Source of the DNA: Burkholderia pyrrocinia
GTDB lineage: Bacteria; Pseudomonadota; Gammaproteobacteria; Burkholderiales; Burkholderiaceae
Direction: 5' to 3'
Assembly (NCBI RefSeq): GCF_001028665.1
Contig: NZ_CP011504.1
Location: forward strand, 992,001-1,056,000
Length of the DNA stretch: 64,000 nucleotides
This document shows, one piece after another, positions 45,781-55,500 of the stretch. Below the pieces are notes generated by a model, which saw only the letters and a program-made list of their open reading frames with translations, was not told the origin of the DNA and searched no databases. How positions within the stretch are numbered: position 1 is the stretch's first letter; the number at the start of each line of letters is the position of its first letter. Position numbers and translations under genes: made by a program.

Positions 45781-45951
45781 GACGCCGGACCGGCTCGCTG
45801 CGAACGTGGGACGATCGGCGCGATACTGTGCGACGAGTGTGGGGCATCGACGCCGCGTCCGGTGCGCGCCGCGTACAGCCTCCGCGACGCCACATGGCGA
45901 CCTGCAACCGAAGCGCGGCGAGCGCGACGTCATTCATGCGGGGTATGCAAA

Positions 45952-47217
45952 GTGACCGAAACGATCGGATGCCTCATCTTCGGAGCCCTGCTGATTTCCA
46001 TGGGACTCATCGGATCGTCGCTCGAGCGCCTGCCGCTCAGCGCGGCCATGGTGTATCTCGGGATCGGTTTTCTGATCGGCCCCGCCGGCACCGGCTTCCT
46101 GTCGATGACATTGCCGGATGACGTCACGCGGTTGCGCATCGCGGCCGAAATCGGCCTGCTGATCTCGCTGTTCGCGATCGGCCTGAGGCTGCGTGTCCCG
46201 CCCGCCGATCGCCGCTGGATGCTGCCGCTGCGGCTTGGCATCGTCGCGATGATCTTCACCGTCGCATCGATCGCCGCGCTCGGCGTGCTGGTGTTGCATT
46301 TGAGTCTCGGCGTCGCGGTACTGCTGGGCGCGATCATCGCGCCGACGGACCCCGTGCTCGCTCATGACGTCGGCGTGCGCGATGCGGGTGACGTCGAACT
46401 GGTGCGTTTTTCGTTGTCCGGCGAAGGCGGGATCAACGACGGCACGGCCTACCCGTGCGCGGTGCTCGGCCTGCTTTTGTGCGGTTCCGGCGCGACGTCG
46501 GAACTGCACTGGAGCATGGTCGGCGGCATTGCATGGGGCATCGCGTCCGGTGTGGGCGCCGGCTGGCTGCTCGGCCTTGCCACGGCCCGGCTCGTCGCAT
46601 TCCTGCGCAGCCGTCACGGGCAGGCGCTCGGCCTGATCATGCTGTCGTACGGCGTGACGCTCGCCATTCATGGCTACGGGTTCCTGGCGGTGTTCGCCGC
46701 GGGCGTCGCGATGCGGCGCGTCGAGCATCGAACGAGCGGCCGGAAGACGTCGAAGGAGACGGTCGGCGTCGTGGACAGCGAGGATGTCGAGGCCACCGCC
46801 ACCGATCCCGACAAGGCCCATGCCTTCGTCGCGGAATCGGTCATGGGATTCACGATCGAGCTTGAACACATCGCCGAAGCCGTGCTGATCCTGCTGATCG
46901 GCGCGCTCGTCTCCCGCTATTGGGCCGACATGCTGACGTGGATGGGCGCGGCCGTGGTCGCGACACTGCTGTTCGTCATCCGGCCGGCCGCCACCCAGCT
47001 CGCGCTGATCGGCTCCCGGGCGTCGCACCACCAGCGCCGGCTGATCAGCTGGTTCGGCATTCGCGGCGTGGGTTCCCTGTATTACCTGATGCTGGCCCTC
47101 GAGCAAGGGCCGCGCGCGGAACTGTTGCCGCTGGTTCCGTGGGTACTGGCCATCGTCGCGATGTCGATCGTGCTGCACGGCATTTCAGCGGCGCCGCTCA
47201 TGCGCCGCTATGCGTGA
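45952..47217 (+). CDS. CPA1-type Na+/H+ antiporter
   Basis: A 421-aa membrane protein with about twelve helices. LGAIIAPTDPVLAHDVGV and SLSGEGGINDGTAYP are the typical ion-binding motifs of NhaP-type exchangers. The GTG at 45952 is the best start before the first helix (ETIGCLIFGALLISMGLIG); its ribosome site is weak. It exchanges Na+ or K+ for protons across the inner membrane. Confidence 0.88.
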   Translation: MTETIGCLIFGALLISMGLIGSSLERLPLSAAMVYLGIGFLIGPAGTGFLSMTLPDDVTRLRIAAEIGLLISLFAIGLRLRVPPADRRWMLPLRLGIVAMIFTVASIAALGVLVLHLSLGVAVLLGAIIAPTDPVLAHDVGVRDAGDVELVRFSLSGEGGINDGTAYPCAVLGLLLCGSGATSELHWSMVGGIAWGIASGVGAGWLLGLATARLVAFLRSRHGQALGLIMLSYGVTLAIHGYGFLAVFAAGVAMRRVEHRTSGRKTSKETVGVVDSEDVEATATDPDKAHAFVAESVMGFTIELEHIAEAVLILLIGALVSRYWADMLTWMGAAVVATLLFVIRPAATQLALIGSRASHHQRRLISWFGIRGVGSLYYLMLALEQGPRAELLPLVPWVLAIVAMSIVLHGISAAPLMRRYA

Positions 47218-47344
47218 GATCCAGCGCGCGTGCAGTGGCGCGATGCGTGCGTGGGTCGAACGGTTCGGCGCGGCGCCACACCCGACACTCGAGGTGCCGG
47301 GCGGCCGTCTTTCCGTGAACCTGCAGCGTCGATGATGCCCCGCT

Positions 47345-47503
47345 TCACAGCCTGCCCAGCAGCATCATGATGAGCAACACGACCAATACCAAGCCCAGCA
47401 ATCCGCTTGGCCCATAACCCCAGCCGTTGCTGTAGCGCCAGGTCGGGATCGCCCCGACCATCAGCAGCACGACAACGATCAGTAGAAGAAGTCCCAGTGA
47501 CAT
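47345..47503 (-). CDS. DUF3309-family tiny membrane protein
   Basis: A 52-aa protein with GAGGAGA before the ATG. Two hydrophobic helices surround the family signature PTWRYSNGWGYGPSG. Function of DUF3309 proteins is unknown. Confidence 0.88.
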   Translation of the reverse strand: MSLGLLLLIVVVLLMVGAIPTWRYSNGWGYGPSGLLGLVLVVLLIMMLLGRL

Positions 47504-47801
47504 GTCGTCTCTCCTCGATCAATCCGGCCGGTCATGTCGCGATGCGTGCGCACCGCTGGCCCCGCCGAATGCATTCGAACCGATGTTTACGTCGATATGC
47601 TCACATGCGCTCCCGCGTCGACGCGCGCACGCGCCGTTCGTCGCCTGTCGCGTCGAAATTGGCGTGCCGCGTTTCGAATGCCGGAGCACCCCGGACGTAA
47701 ATCATCCTGCTTCCTGATGCAGGACTCGCGCTCGACGCACCCGGTTCGGGACGTGCATCGACGCTTTCGATTTCAAGGTAGACGGGCGCGGGCGTGGAGT
47801 C

Positions 47802-47817
47802 TGTCCGGCAACGTACC
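47802..47817 (-). promoter_or_regulatory. 16-bp dyad, hybrid arms (TGTCCG-GCAA-CGTACC)
   Basis: One GTCCG and one GTACG arm. TACCTT, a good -10, starts 21 nt away on the minus strand. The next gene in that direction is DUF3309 at 47503, implying a leader of about 270 nt or an unseen small RNA. Confidence 0.6.
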
Positions 47818-48026
47818 GGACGCACGCGCGTCATCGCGAACGTCGCGGCACGTCGCTCCGGCCGCGCGACCGCGATTGCGATCGGCACGCGATGGCGCAA
47901 CCGGGCAACGTGCCGGCACATCGTTCTTCGGTCGACACCGTGCGGACCTGTCAACGGCAACGGGTCGACGATCGCGGGTGCCGCATGCGAGGTTCGTCGT
48001 CTGCCTTTTCTTGGTTGGAGCTTAGT

Positions 48027-48173
48027 TCAGTGGATATGTCCGCCGAACAGCCCGAGCAACCCGATGACGATCAGGTAGATCGCAACGATGTAGTTCAACA
48101 AACGGGGCACCACAAGAATCAGAATGCCGGCGATCAGCGAAACCAGCGGGCCCGCGGTCGTGAGGATGTGCAT
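48027..48173 (-). CDS. DUF3096-family tiny membrane protein
   Basis: A 48-aa protein with GGAGG before the ATG. Two hydrophobic helices flank PRLLNYIVAIYLIVIGLLGL, the DUF3096 signature. It lies 61 nt after the SYLF lipoprotein gene and is probably transcribed with it. Confidence 0.88.
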   Translation of the reverse strand: MHILTTAGPLVSLIAGILILVVPRLLNYIVAIYLIVIGLLGLFGGHIH

Positions 48174-48234
48174 ACGCCCTCCGCAAGATTGACAACAACA
48201 CAGGGATACGAAGCCGCCCTGCCTCCGCCGCTCG

Positions 48235-48822
48235 TTACAGCGACTTGAGCCGGGTGACCTTCGTGCCTTCGAGCGTGACGCCGGCCATCAACCCGTTGTT
48301 CGTCAGCACGAACGCTTCGATCGGCGCGGTCGCGGTGCTGGTGTCGACGTTGCCGTTCGCGCCGATTTTCAGTACTGCCACCGACGCGTCGCCGCCCACC
48401 GACCAGCCTTCGCTGTTACGGAAGCGACCAAGCGCATCCTCGGTCATGAACAGGAAAATGATGGCTTTCGATTGCGCACCGATCTGCAGCCCGATCGAGC
48501 CGGTGGTGGTGCTGTAGTACCCGACCGTGCTGCCGGCAACGCGCAGCGAGCCTTCGCCGTACTGGCCGCCGACGAAGAGGCCGGCCGCGATGACTGACGG
48601 GAATACCAGCACGCCGCGTGCCTTGCCGACGAGTTCACGCGACCCTTTGGCGGTCGTGTAAAGGCGCGCAAGGGTCGAGTCGACGCCTGCATCGATGGTG
48701 TGGCGTTTGTCGGTCTGGTGGCCGCTGGCGTCGGATGTGCCGGTCGTCGTGCATCCCGAGACCGCGAGGCCGATAGCCAGGATCGATCCCGGCGTACCCC
48801 ATAGAAATGTTCGTCGCTGCAT
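48235..48822 (-). CDS. SYLF/YSC84-family lipoprotein
   Basis: A 195-aa lipoprotein: signal peptide with lipobox VSGC, then a lipid-binding SYLF domain (about residues 45-195: LVGKARGVLVFPSVIAAGLFVGGQYGEGSL...GSIGLQIGAQSKAIIFLFMTEDALG). It probably sits on the inner face of the outer membrane. A dyad is 61 nt upstream. Confidence 0.9.
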   Translation of the reverse strand: MQRRTFLWGTPGSILAIGLAVSGCTTTGTSDASGHQTDKRHTIDAGVDSTLARLYTTAKGSRELVGKARGVLVFPSVIAAGLFVGGQYGEGSLRVAGSTVGYYSTTTGSIGLQIGAQSKAIIFLFMTEDALGRFRNSEGWSVGGDASVAVLKIGANGNVDTSTATAPIEAFVLTNNGLMAGVTLEGTKVTRLKSL

Positions 48823-48882
48823 GATTCACCCCAAGGTTGTTCGTGGATATCCCTGACGCTACACACAGGCGAATACGAATGC

Positions 48883-48898
48883 GGTACGAAAGCGTACC
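48883..48898 (-). promoter_or_regulatory. 16-bp dyad (GGTACG-AAAG-CGTACC)
   Basis: A perfect dyad. TAGCGT begins exactly 21 nt away on the minus strand (48861-48856), aimed at the SYLF lipoprotein gene. Confidence 0.78.
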
Positions 48899-48993
48899 AA
48901 GCATGCAAAAACCGACAACCTGCACAACCTCTCTTCGCGGTGATCGCCCCGATCGCCGCCCGCGTGCATTCGACGGCACGCCGGCGTCGATCG

Positions 48994-49009
48994 CGTACGG
49001 CATCGTACC
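48994..49009 (+). promoter_or_regulatory. 16-bp dyad (CGTACG-GCAT-CGTACC)
   Basis: CAGTGT begins 21 nt past it (49031-49036), aimed at the CsbD gene. It shares the intergenic region with the dyad at 48883, one site per divergent gene. Confidence 0.72.
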
Positions 49010-49143
49010 GACTTCCGTCTCGATTGCGCGCAGTGTGTCTTCGGGCGCCCTGATTGTTCCGCGCTGAAGCGCCCGATATGACGCTTCGATGGTTCCAGGT
49101 TTCGTATCGGCAAAGCAGGCGACCCATGTCAAGGAGCAGTGTG

Positions 49144-49320
49144 ATGAACAGGGATCAGGTGAGAGGTCGCATCGCGGAAGCGAAAGGCAGACTGAAGGAA
49201 ATGGTCGGCAGGGTCATGGGAAATCGATCGACCAGAATGCAGGGCAAGGTCGAGCAGGTCGTCGGGAAGACACAAGCGTCATTCGGTGACGCGAAAGAGC
49301 AGTTCAGGAAGCGGCCGTAG
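49144..49320 (+). CDS. CsbD-family stress protein
   Basis: A 58-aa protein with AAGGAG before the ATG. It has the two CsbD-like repeats RGRIAEAKGRLKEMVGRVMG and MQGKVEQVVGKTQASFGDAK. CsbD proteins are induced by general stress; molecular role unclear. Confidence 0.93.
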   Translation: MNRDQVRGRIAEAKGRLKEMVGRVMGNRSTRMQGKVEQVVGKTQASFGDAKEQFRKRP

Positions 49321-49435
49321 GGTGTTCGCGCGAACGGTTCCGTCGCGCCGCGCGAACAGGCAACGTGCGCGGATTCACCGGGTGTTGACGGCGCGTGCAT
49401 GCAACATCCGGCGATACCCGTTTCCCGACTGGCCG

Positions 49436-49771
49436 TCACGATGCCGCAATGCGTCGGGTGTGGTCGCCGTGCGCGGCGGCAAGTGGTTTGTGCTGCTCGT
49501 CTCCCATGCCGGGAAAGAACGCGTCCCACGCATCGCGGACACCTTTCGCTGCGGTCGCATCCGCGGCAATCGTCTCCTGGTCGCCCGACTTGGCCGGATC
49601 GGAACACAAGCCTCGCCAGCGCGTAAAGGTGAGCATCGGCTTTTCGGTCCATTCGCCGTCGCCGAACTTCGCAAACGCCGTGTCGCCGCTCACCATTCGC
49701 ACTTCATACCATCCGTTGCGAACAGGCGCGTATTGGTCCAGCGTAAACCATCGTGTAGATTGGGTTTTCAT
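49436..49771 (-). CDS. Small protein of unknown function
   Basis: A 111-aa protein with AGGAGG 6-7 nt before the ATG at 49771 (an adjacent ATG at 49774 is too close). It shows a beta-rich core (NGWYEVRMVSGDTAFAKFGDGEWTEKPMLTFTRWRGLC), which suggests a small barrel. No family recognised. Confidence 0.72.
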   Translation of the reverse strand: MKTQSTRWFTLDQYAPVRNGWYEVRMVSGDTAFAKFGDGEWTEKPMLTFTRWRGLCSDPAKSGDQETIAADATAAKGVRDAWDAFFPGMGDEQHKPLAAAHGDHTRRIAAS

Positions 49772-49844
49772 CATTGCCTCCTCATGGGTCCATGGATCGT
49801 TGTGCAGGACAAAACTCCGGTCCCGCCTGGCCGACGCATGTGCG

Positions 49845-50039
49845 CTAATCCGCGCACCGATTCAGCCACAGCCGGCCTGCGGCCGTCATGTTGATCGAGC
49901 CGCCGGTGCGCGACTCGTATGCAAGCCCGTGAGTCAATAGTTCATTGGCTATGGGGCGTGGAATATCGGCTTGGGAATCCGGAATTCGATCAAGCGATTT
50001 GAGGGTCTCGACGACCTCGGGTGAAAGTGGGATGCACAT
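49845..50039 (-). CDS. Small winged-helix-like protein
   Basis: A 64-aa protein with GAGGAGG before the ATG. It looks like a short winged helix: LSPEVVETLKSLDRIPDSQADIPRPIANELLTHGLAYES...INMTAAGRLWL. DNA binding is possible. The frame extends upstream without support. Confidence 0.65.
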   Translation of the reverse strand: MCIPLSPEVVETLKSLDRIPDSQADIPRPIANELLTHGLAYESRTGGSINMTAAGRLWLNRCAD

Positions 50040-50303
50040 GGCAGCCTCCTCGGTGTTGAGTTCATCGTGAACCGGACGGCACGCGTCGGTCTGTACGGTA
50101 TCGACTATTTTGGAAGCAGGTTCTTCCGTAACCGCACTGCAACCCTGTGATTTACCCGCATCGAAAATATGCTTCGGCATCCGATGTTTTTCTTGCGAAA
50201 GCCTTGTCAAGCGCGCACACTGAAGATACCTGCCGGTTCTTTGTCAAGGCATCGGCGCCCTTGAATCCTTCGGCGCCAACGGTTGCTCTGTCAGGAGCAA
50301 ATC

Positions 50304-50576
50304 ATGACCATCCCCACTCTCGAATATCGCGGACGTGAACTCCGCGTCTATTCACAAATGCTTTTCCCGCCGTTCGGCGATCCCCACGCCCCCGGCCCGA
50401 AGCGTTTCGCTTCAATCGTGCGCATCGACACGATTCCGGCGACCTCGGCAACGGCACCGCGTTACTCGACCATTTTCGAGCATGGCGCTCCGCAAACGGC
50501 GGCGCTCGCACTCGATCTGGCGATGCAGTTCGGCAAGGACATCGTGGACGGCAAGATCGCCCCTGCGGCGATCTGA
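50304..50576 (+). CDS. Small protein of the island (YRGRELRVYS type)
   Basis: A 90-aa protein with CAGGAG before the ATG. It has the same plan as the 94-aa product at 25490 (LEYRGRELRVYSQMLFPPFG, a variable middle, then a helix ALALDLAMQFGKDIVDG). Function unknown. Confidence 0.72.
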   Translation: MTIPTLEYRGRELRVYSQMLFPPFGDPHAPGPKRFASIVRIDTIPATSATAPRYSTIFEHGAPQTAALALDLAMQFGKDIVDGKIAPAAI

Positions 50577-50643
50577 TCCGTCCGCCGCATCCGACTCGAC
50601 GCGGCGTCTCGCGACGCGAGCACACCTCACCCAGGAGCGATCC

Positions 50644-50823
50644 ATGAAATATTACTCAGGCACCTCAATTGATCGGCGCGATGACGCGACCCGGCAAAAG
50701 CAGCGGGATGATCTGGCCCGTGCCGACGTCGAACGCGCCGAAAAGCGCATCCGCCAGGATGCCGGCATCAATTCCAATGCGAGCAAGTGGCGCTATTCGC
50801 GTCCCGACAATCGGGCGAGATGA
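50644..50823 (+). CDS. Small protein, NASKWRY family, copy 3
   Basis: A 59-aa charged protein with CAGGAG before the ATG. It is collinear with the 59-aa product at 27635 (DRRDxATRQxQRDDLARAD) and ends INSNASKWRYSRPD. It is convergent with the intact desaturase 64 nt away, as copy 1 is with the desaturase remnant. Confidence 0.82.
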   Translation: MKYYSGTSIDRRDDATRQKQRDDLARADVERAEKRIRQDAGINSNASKWRYSRPDNRAR

Positions 50824-50887
50824 GCGGCGCTTGCGCAGCGCACTGTGGCACGCCGGTCCCGCATGGCGGGTCGCGGGCGTGCCCGGA

Positions 50888-52069
50888 TCACGCATACCGG
50901 CGCAGGCGCATCGAGAAATCCGCGATCGCCTTGATGCCGCTCTGCTCCGCGCAACGGCACCAATCCTGCAACTGAACCAGCAATTGCTCGTGCGATGCGT
51001 GTGACCACGTCCATAGCTCGAGCAACGCCTCGTACATGTCCATGTACACGCGTATTCGCCGGTTGGCATTGGGGCTCGTCAGCGCGCGCAGATCGGGCTT
51101 GCCCTGATGGCCCCACGCCTGGCGCAGCCAGCGTTTCATGCCGAGCGCGAACGCGCGCTTGTCGTCGCGGCTCATGTCCTTGATGCGGCGCAGCTCCCGC
51201 CGGCAGGCGGGTTCGAGCATGCGCGCATAGGCGGCGATCACCGCATGCCGGTTGCGGATGACCGCTTGCAGCGTTGCGTCGTCGACCACTTCCTTGTTCG
51301 GGAGCAGGCGCGGCTTCGTTGCGACTCGCCGAACGGTCGCCAGTTTCAACGCCGCCAGCAGGCGGATGTACAGCCAGCCGATGTCGAACTCGAACCAGCG
51401 GTTCGACAGCCTGGCGGACGTCACGTATGCGTGGTGATTGTTGTGCAGCTCTTCGCCGCCGATCAGAATGCCCAGCGGGAAAAGGTTGGTGCTCGCATCG
51501 GACGTCGCGAAATTCCGATAGCCGCTGAAGTGGCCGCAACCGTTGATCACACCGCCGGCCCAGAACGGAATCCACATCATCTGGATCGCCCACGCCGCCA
51601 CGCCGGGCAGCCCGAACAGCCCGACGTCGATCACGGCCAGCAGCCCGACGCCGAGATTCGGATAGCGGGCATAGACGTGGCGCTCGAGCCAGTCGTCCGG
51701 CGTACCCGATCCATATCGGCGCAGCGTTTCCTCGTTCCGCACTTCCTCACGGTACAGTTCCGCGCCGCGCAGCAGCACGGTCGCGAGGCCGCGGGTTCGC
51801 GGGCTATGCGGATCTTCCGGGGTCTCGCTTCTCGCGTGATGCTTGCGATGCACGGCGACCCACTGCAGGGTCAGCATGCCGGTCGTCAACCACAGCCAGA
51901 GCCGGAAGAAGTGGCTGACGCACGGGTGCAGATCCAGCGCCCGATGCGCCTGACAGCGGTGCAGATACACCGTCACGCTGATGATGGTGACATGCGTGAG
52001 CGCGAACACGACCCACGCAAGCTGCCACCAGGACAGCCTCAGCTCGCCGTTCAGGAGAAATGCCGACAT
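50888..52069 (-). CDS. Membrane fatty acid desaturase (acyl-CoA delta-9 type)
   Basis: A 393-aa membrane di-iron desaturase. The three His boxes are HRCQAH (near residue 37), HRKHH (near 75) and HNNHH (near 210). Hydrophobic helices surround them. The ATG at 52069 has GGAG 9 nt upstream; an in-frame GTG lies seven codons earlier. It introduces a double bond into acyl chains and would alter membrane fluidity. It follows the OsmB-like gene by 88 nt. Confidence 0.9.
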   Translation of the reverse strand: MSAFLLNGELRLSWWQLAWVVFALTHVTIISVTVYLHRCQAHRALDLHPCVSHFFRLWLWLTTGMLTLQWVAVHRKHHARSETPEDPHSPRTRGLATVLLRGAELYREEVRNEETLRRYGSGTPDDWLERHVYARYPNLGVGLLAVIDVGLFGLPGVAAWAIQMMWIPFWAGGVINGCGHFSGYRNFATSDASTNLFPLGILIGGEELHNNHHAYVTSARLSNRWFEFDIGWLYIRLLAALKLATVRRVATKPRLLPNKEVVDDATLQAVIRNRHAVIAAYARMLEPACRRELRRIKDMSRDDKRAFALGMKRWLRQAWGHQGKPDLRALTSPNANRRIRVYMDMYEALLELWTWSHASHEQLLVQLQDWCRCAEQSGIKAIADFSMRLRRYA

Positions 52070-52157
52070 ACCGGTCGCGCTCCGCGCCACGCAGGTATCC
52101 GCGCGCGCTTCGCCGTGACGGCGAGTACGCGTGCCGATTCCCTACCCTTCGGCCGGC

Positions 52158-52376
52158 CTATTTCCCGACCTGGTTGCCGACAACGCCGCCGACGGCCGCG
52201 CCGCCCACCGTGCCCAATGCACTGCCGCCCGTCAGGACCGCACCGGCAACACCGCCGACACCCGCCCCGATCACGGTATCCGTTCCGCGGCGAGACATAC
52301 CGCCGCAACCCGCCAGCACCGCAATCGTCATGGTGACTACCGCCATCTCGACTGCCACGGAATGTAGCTTTCTCAT
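52158..52376 (-). CDS. OsmB-like glycine-zipper lipoprotein
   Basis: A 72-aa lipoprotein with lipobox LAGC and a glycine zipper (VIGAGVGGVAGAVLTGG, then VGGAAVGGVVGNQVG). GAGGAG lies before the ATG at 52376. This is the pattern of OsmB-like stress lipoproteins. A dyad lies 123 nt upstream and may drive both this gene and the desaturase. Confidence 0.85.
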   Translation of the reverse strand: MRKLHSVAVEMAVVTMTIAVLAGCGGMSRRGTDTVIGAGVGGVAGAVLTGGSALGTVGGAAVGGVVGNQVGK

Positions 52377-52498
52377 GATCATCTCCTCGGGTTGCCGCGG
52401 CGCCGTCCGATCCGGCCCGACGCACGGAAGCCCATGCGCTGACATCCCGATGAAATTCGAAACGTCAGTTCATGATGGGGGGTAAATCGCGCGCAGTC

Positions 52499-52514
52499 CG
52501 TCCGCTAACGTACC
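52499..52514 (-). promoter_or_regulatory. 16-bp dyad, hybrid arms (CGTCCG-CTAA-CGTACC)
   Basis: CATCAT begins 21 nt away on the minus strand, aimed at the OsmB-like gene. It lies in the gap after the stop of the glucan synthase gene. Confidence 0.62.
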
Positions 52515-52537
52515 GGCCCGGATGGCGACCTGCCGCT

Positions 52538-55500
52538 TCACATAAGCACCGCCTGCACAGTCCCCAGCGTCACGACCACGCTGTGACGCCGGCCGTCGTC
52601 CACGAGCCGCACCGCCGCTTCGCCGGCGGCGAGCCGCACGCCATCCACGACGAGGCGGGACACGCCGCCGCTGACGTCGTCCGGATTCTCGACGACGATG
52701 TCGTAGTGCGACGCACCGTGGCGCAGCGTCGCCCTGAAGCCCGGCCAGGATCGCGGTATGCACGGTTGAATGGACAGCATGTCGCCATGCCTGCGCAGGC
52801 CGAGCAGGCCTTCGACGCCCGCGCGATACAGCCAGCCCGCCGAGCCGGTGTACCAGGTCCAGCCGCCCCGGCCGACGTGCGGCGCGACCGAATAGACGTC
52901 GGCCGCGACCACGTATGGCTCCACCCGATAGCGATTCGCGCCGCTGCGCGTGCGGCTGCGATTGACCGGATTGAGCAGCGCGAACAGTTTCGCGGCGCGA
53001 TCGCCGTCACCCATTTGCGCGAACGCGAGCACCGACCACGTGGCCGCATGCGTGTACTGGCCGCCGTTTTCCCGGATGCCCGGCGGATAGCCCTTGATAT
53101 AGCCGGGATCGACCGGCGATCGATCGAACGGCGGCGCGAACAGCAACGCCAGGCCATCGTCGCGGCGGATCAGCCGCGCTTCCAGCGCGTCCATCGCCTG
53201 CGCGGCGCGCGCCGGGTCCGCCGCAGCCGACAGCACGCTCCACGACTGCGCGATCGCGTCGATCGAACATTCGGCATTGCCAGCCGAGCCGAGCGGCGTA
53301 CCGTCGTCGAAGTAGCCGCGCCGATACCACTCGCCATCCCACCCCGCATCGGCGAGCGCATCGCGCAACGCGCCGGCGCGCGTCAACCAGCGCGCCGCCA
53401 GTTCGCCCGAGCCGTGCGCCGTGGCGAGCGGGGCGAACGCCGTGAGCGTCGCATGCAGGAACCACCCGAGCCAGACGCTTTCGCCCCGCCCGGCCTCGCC
53501 GACCCGGTTCATGCCGTCGTTCCAGTCGCCCGTGCCGATCAGCGGCAGGCCATGCTCGCCGACCTGCGCGAGACTGGACTCCAGCCCGCGCACGCAATGC
53601 TCGAACAGCGATGCGCTCGTTTCCGAGATGCGCGGGATGAAGAACGCATCCTGCTCGTCGGCGGCCAGCGGTCGCCCGTCGATGAACGGGATCGACGCAT
53701 CGAGAATCGCCCGGTCGCCGCTGACGTCGACGTAGTGCGCAACCGCATGGGCGAGCCAGACGCGGTCGTCGGAAATCCGCGTGCGTACGCCGCTGCCGCT
53801 TTCCGGCAGCCACCAGTGCTGCGTGTCGCCCTCCGGAAACTGGCGCGCCGCCGCCCGCAGCAGATGCTCGCGCGTCAGGTCCGGGCGGGCGACCGCGAGC
53901 GCCATGCCGTCCTGCAACTGGTCGCGAAAGCCGTACGCGCCGCTGGCCTGATAAAAGCCCGCACGCGCCCAGATCCGGCACGACAGCGTCTGGTACAGCA
54001 GCCAGCGGTTCAGCATCAGATCCATCGCGCGGTCCGGCGTCTCGACCTGGATTGCGCCGAGCGTCTCGTCCCAGAACGCCGTCACGGCGGCGAATATCGC
54101 GTCGATTTCCGCCTGACGGTAATGCTCGATCAACTGCCGCGCCGCCGCCGCATCGGCGCCTTCGCCGAGCAGCAGGACGACTTCGACGACACCGCCGGGT
54201 TCGAGATCGACCGTGGTCTGCAACGCGGCACACGGGTCGAGGCCGGCGCCGACCCGGCCCGACAGCGGCGACGCGCCGACGCGGCCCGGAAAACCGGCGG
54301 GATCGCTCAGGACGCCATTGCGGCCGATGAACTCGCGCCGGTCCGCGCTCCAGGAGGTTTGCAGGCCGCACAGATCGGCGAACGCCACCCTGCCGCGATA
54401 CGCCTGGCTCCAGTCGTTGCGGGCAAACAGCGCGCCGGTGGGCGGATCGATCTCGCTCGCGGTGTGCGGCGCCGCGACGCTGCGCGACGCGCCCAGCGCC
54501 CACTCCGCATAGGTGGCGACGGACAGCCGGCGGGGCCGGTCCGACAGGTTGCGCAGGGTCAGGCGGGAAATCTTGACGGGATCGGCCAGCGGCACGAACT
54601 GCAGCAATTCGACGGCGACCTCGGCGGCGGTATGCACGAACCGGCTGTAGCCCTGGCCGTGACTCGCGACGAAAGCCGTCGCGCCCGGCGCATCGTCGCC
54701 GATCGAACCCGCCTGCGGCCCCCAGCGCATGCCGGTCTCGTCGTCGCGCACATAGAACACCTCGCTCGGCGGATCGGTGACCGGGTCGTTCGACCACGGC
54801 GTCAGCGGATGCTCGCGGCTGTTCGTCACCCACGTATAGCCGCCCCCTTCCGCCGAGGTCAGGAAGCCGCACGATGGATTCGCGATGACGTTGACCCACG
54901 GCATCGGAGTGCATTGACCGGGCTGCAGGATCACGACGTATTCGCGGCCGCCGCGCGCGAAACCGCCGATGCCGTTGAAGTATTCGAGACCGGCGCCGGC
55001 CTGCGCGCCCTTCGGCGGCAGCCACGCGGGCGGCGGCAGCGGCGCGCGCGCGGCATCCGGGCGAGCGGGCAGCGGTGAGCCCGCGAGCCGTCGCAACTGG
55101 TCCACCAGCCGGCCGTTGCGCGCGGCGAGCACAGCGCGCGCGACCGACGGAAACAGCGCGCGCGACGCCGCCGCCATCAGGTCCTCGCGCAGCACGAAAA
55201 TACTGCCGCGCCCGGCTTCGTCCGGCGGCTGCCGGGTCCGCACCAGCCCCTCGAGCGCCGCCTGCAAATCCTGCACGTACGACGCCGCGCGCTCGTTGAT
55301 GATGACCAGATCGACCTCGAGCCGCTTCATCCGCCAATACTCGTGCGCGCGGATCAGCTGCCGCACCATGGCGATGTGCTCGATGTCGTCGATCCGCACC
55401 AGCAGGATCGGCAGATCCCCCGATACGCCATGCGTCCATAGCGGCGACGCGCCCACGCCGCCAGCCGCCGACACCGCCGTCGCATGGCGCAGCAGCGCGG

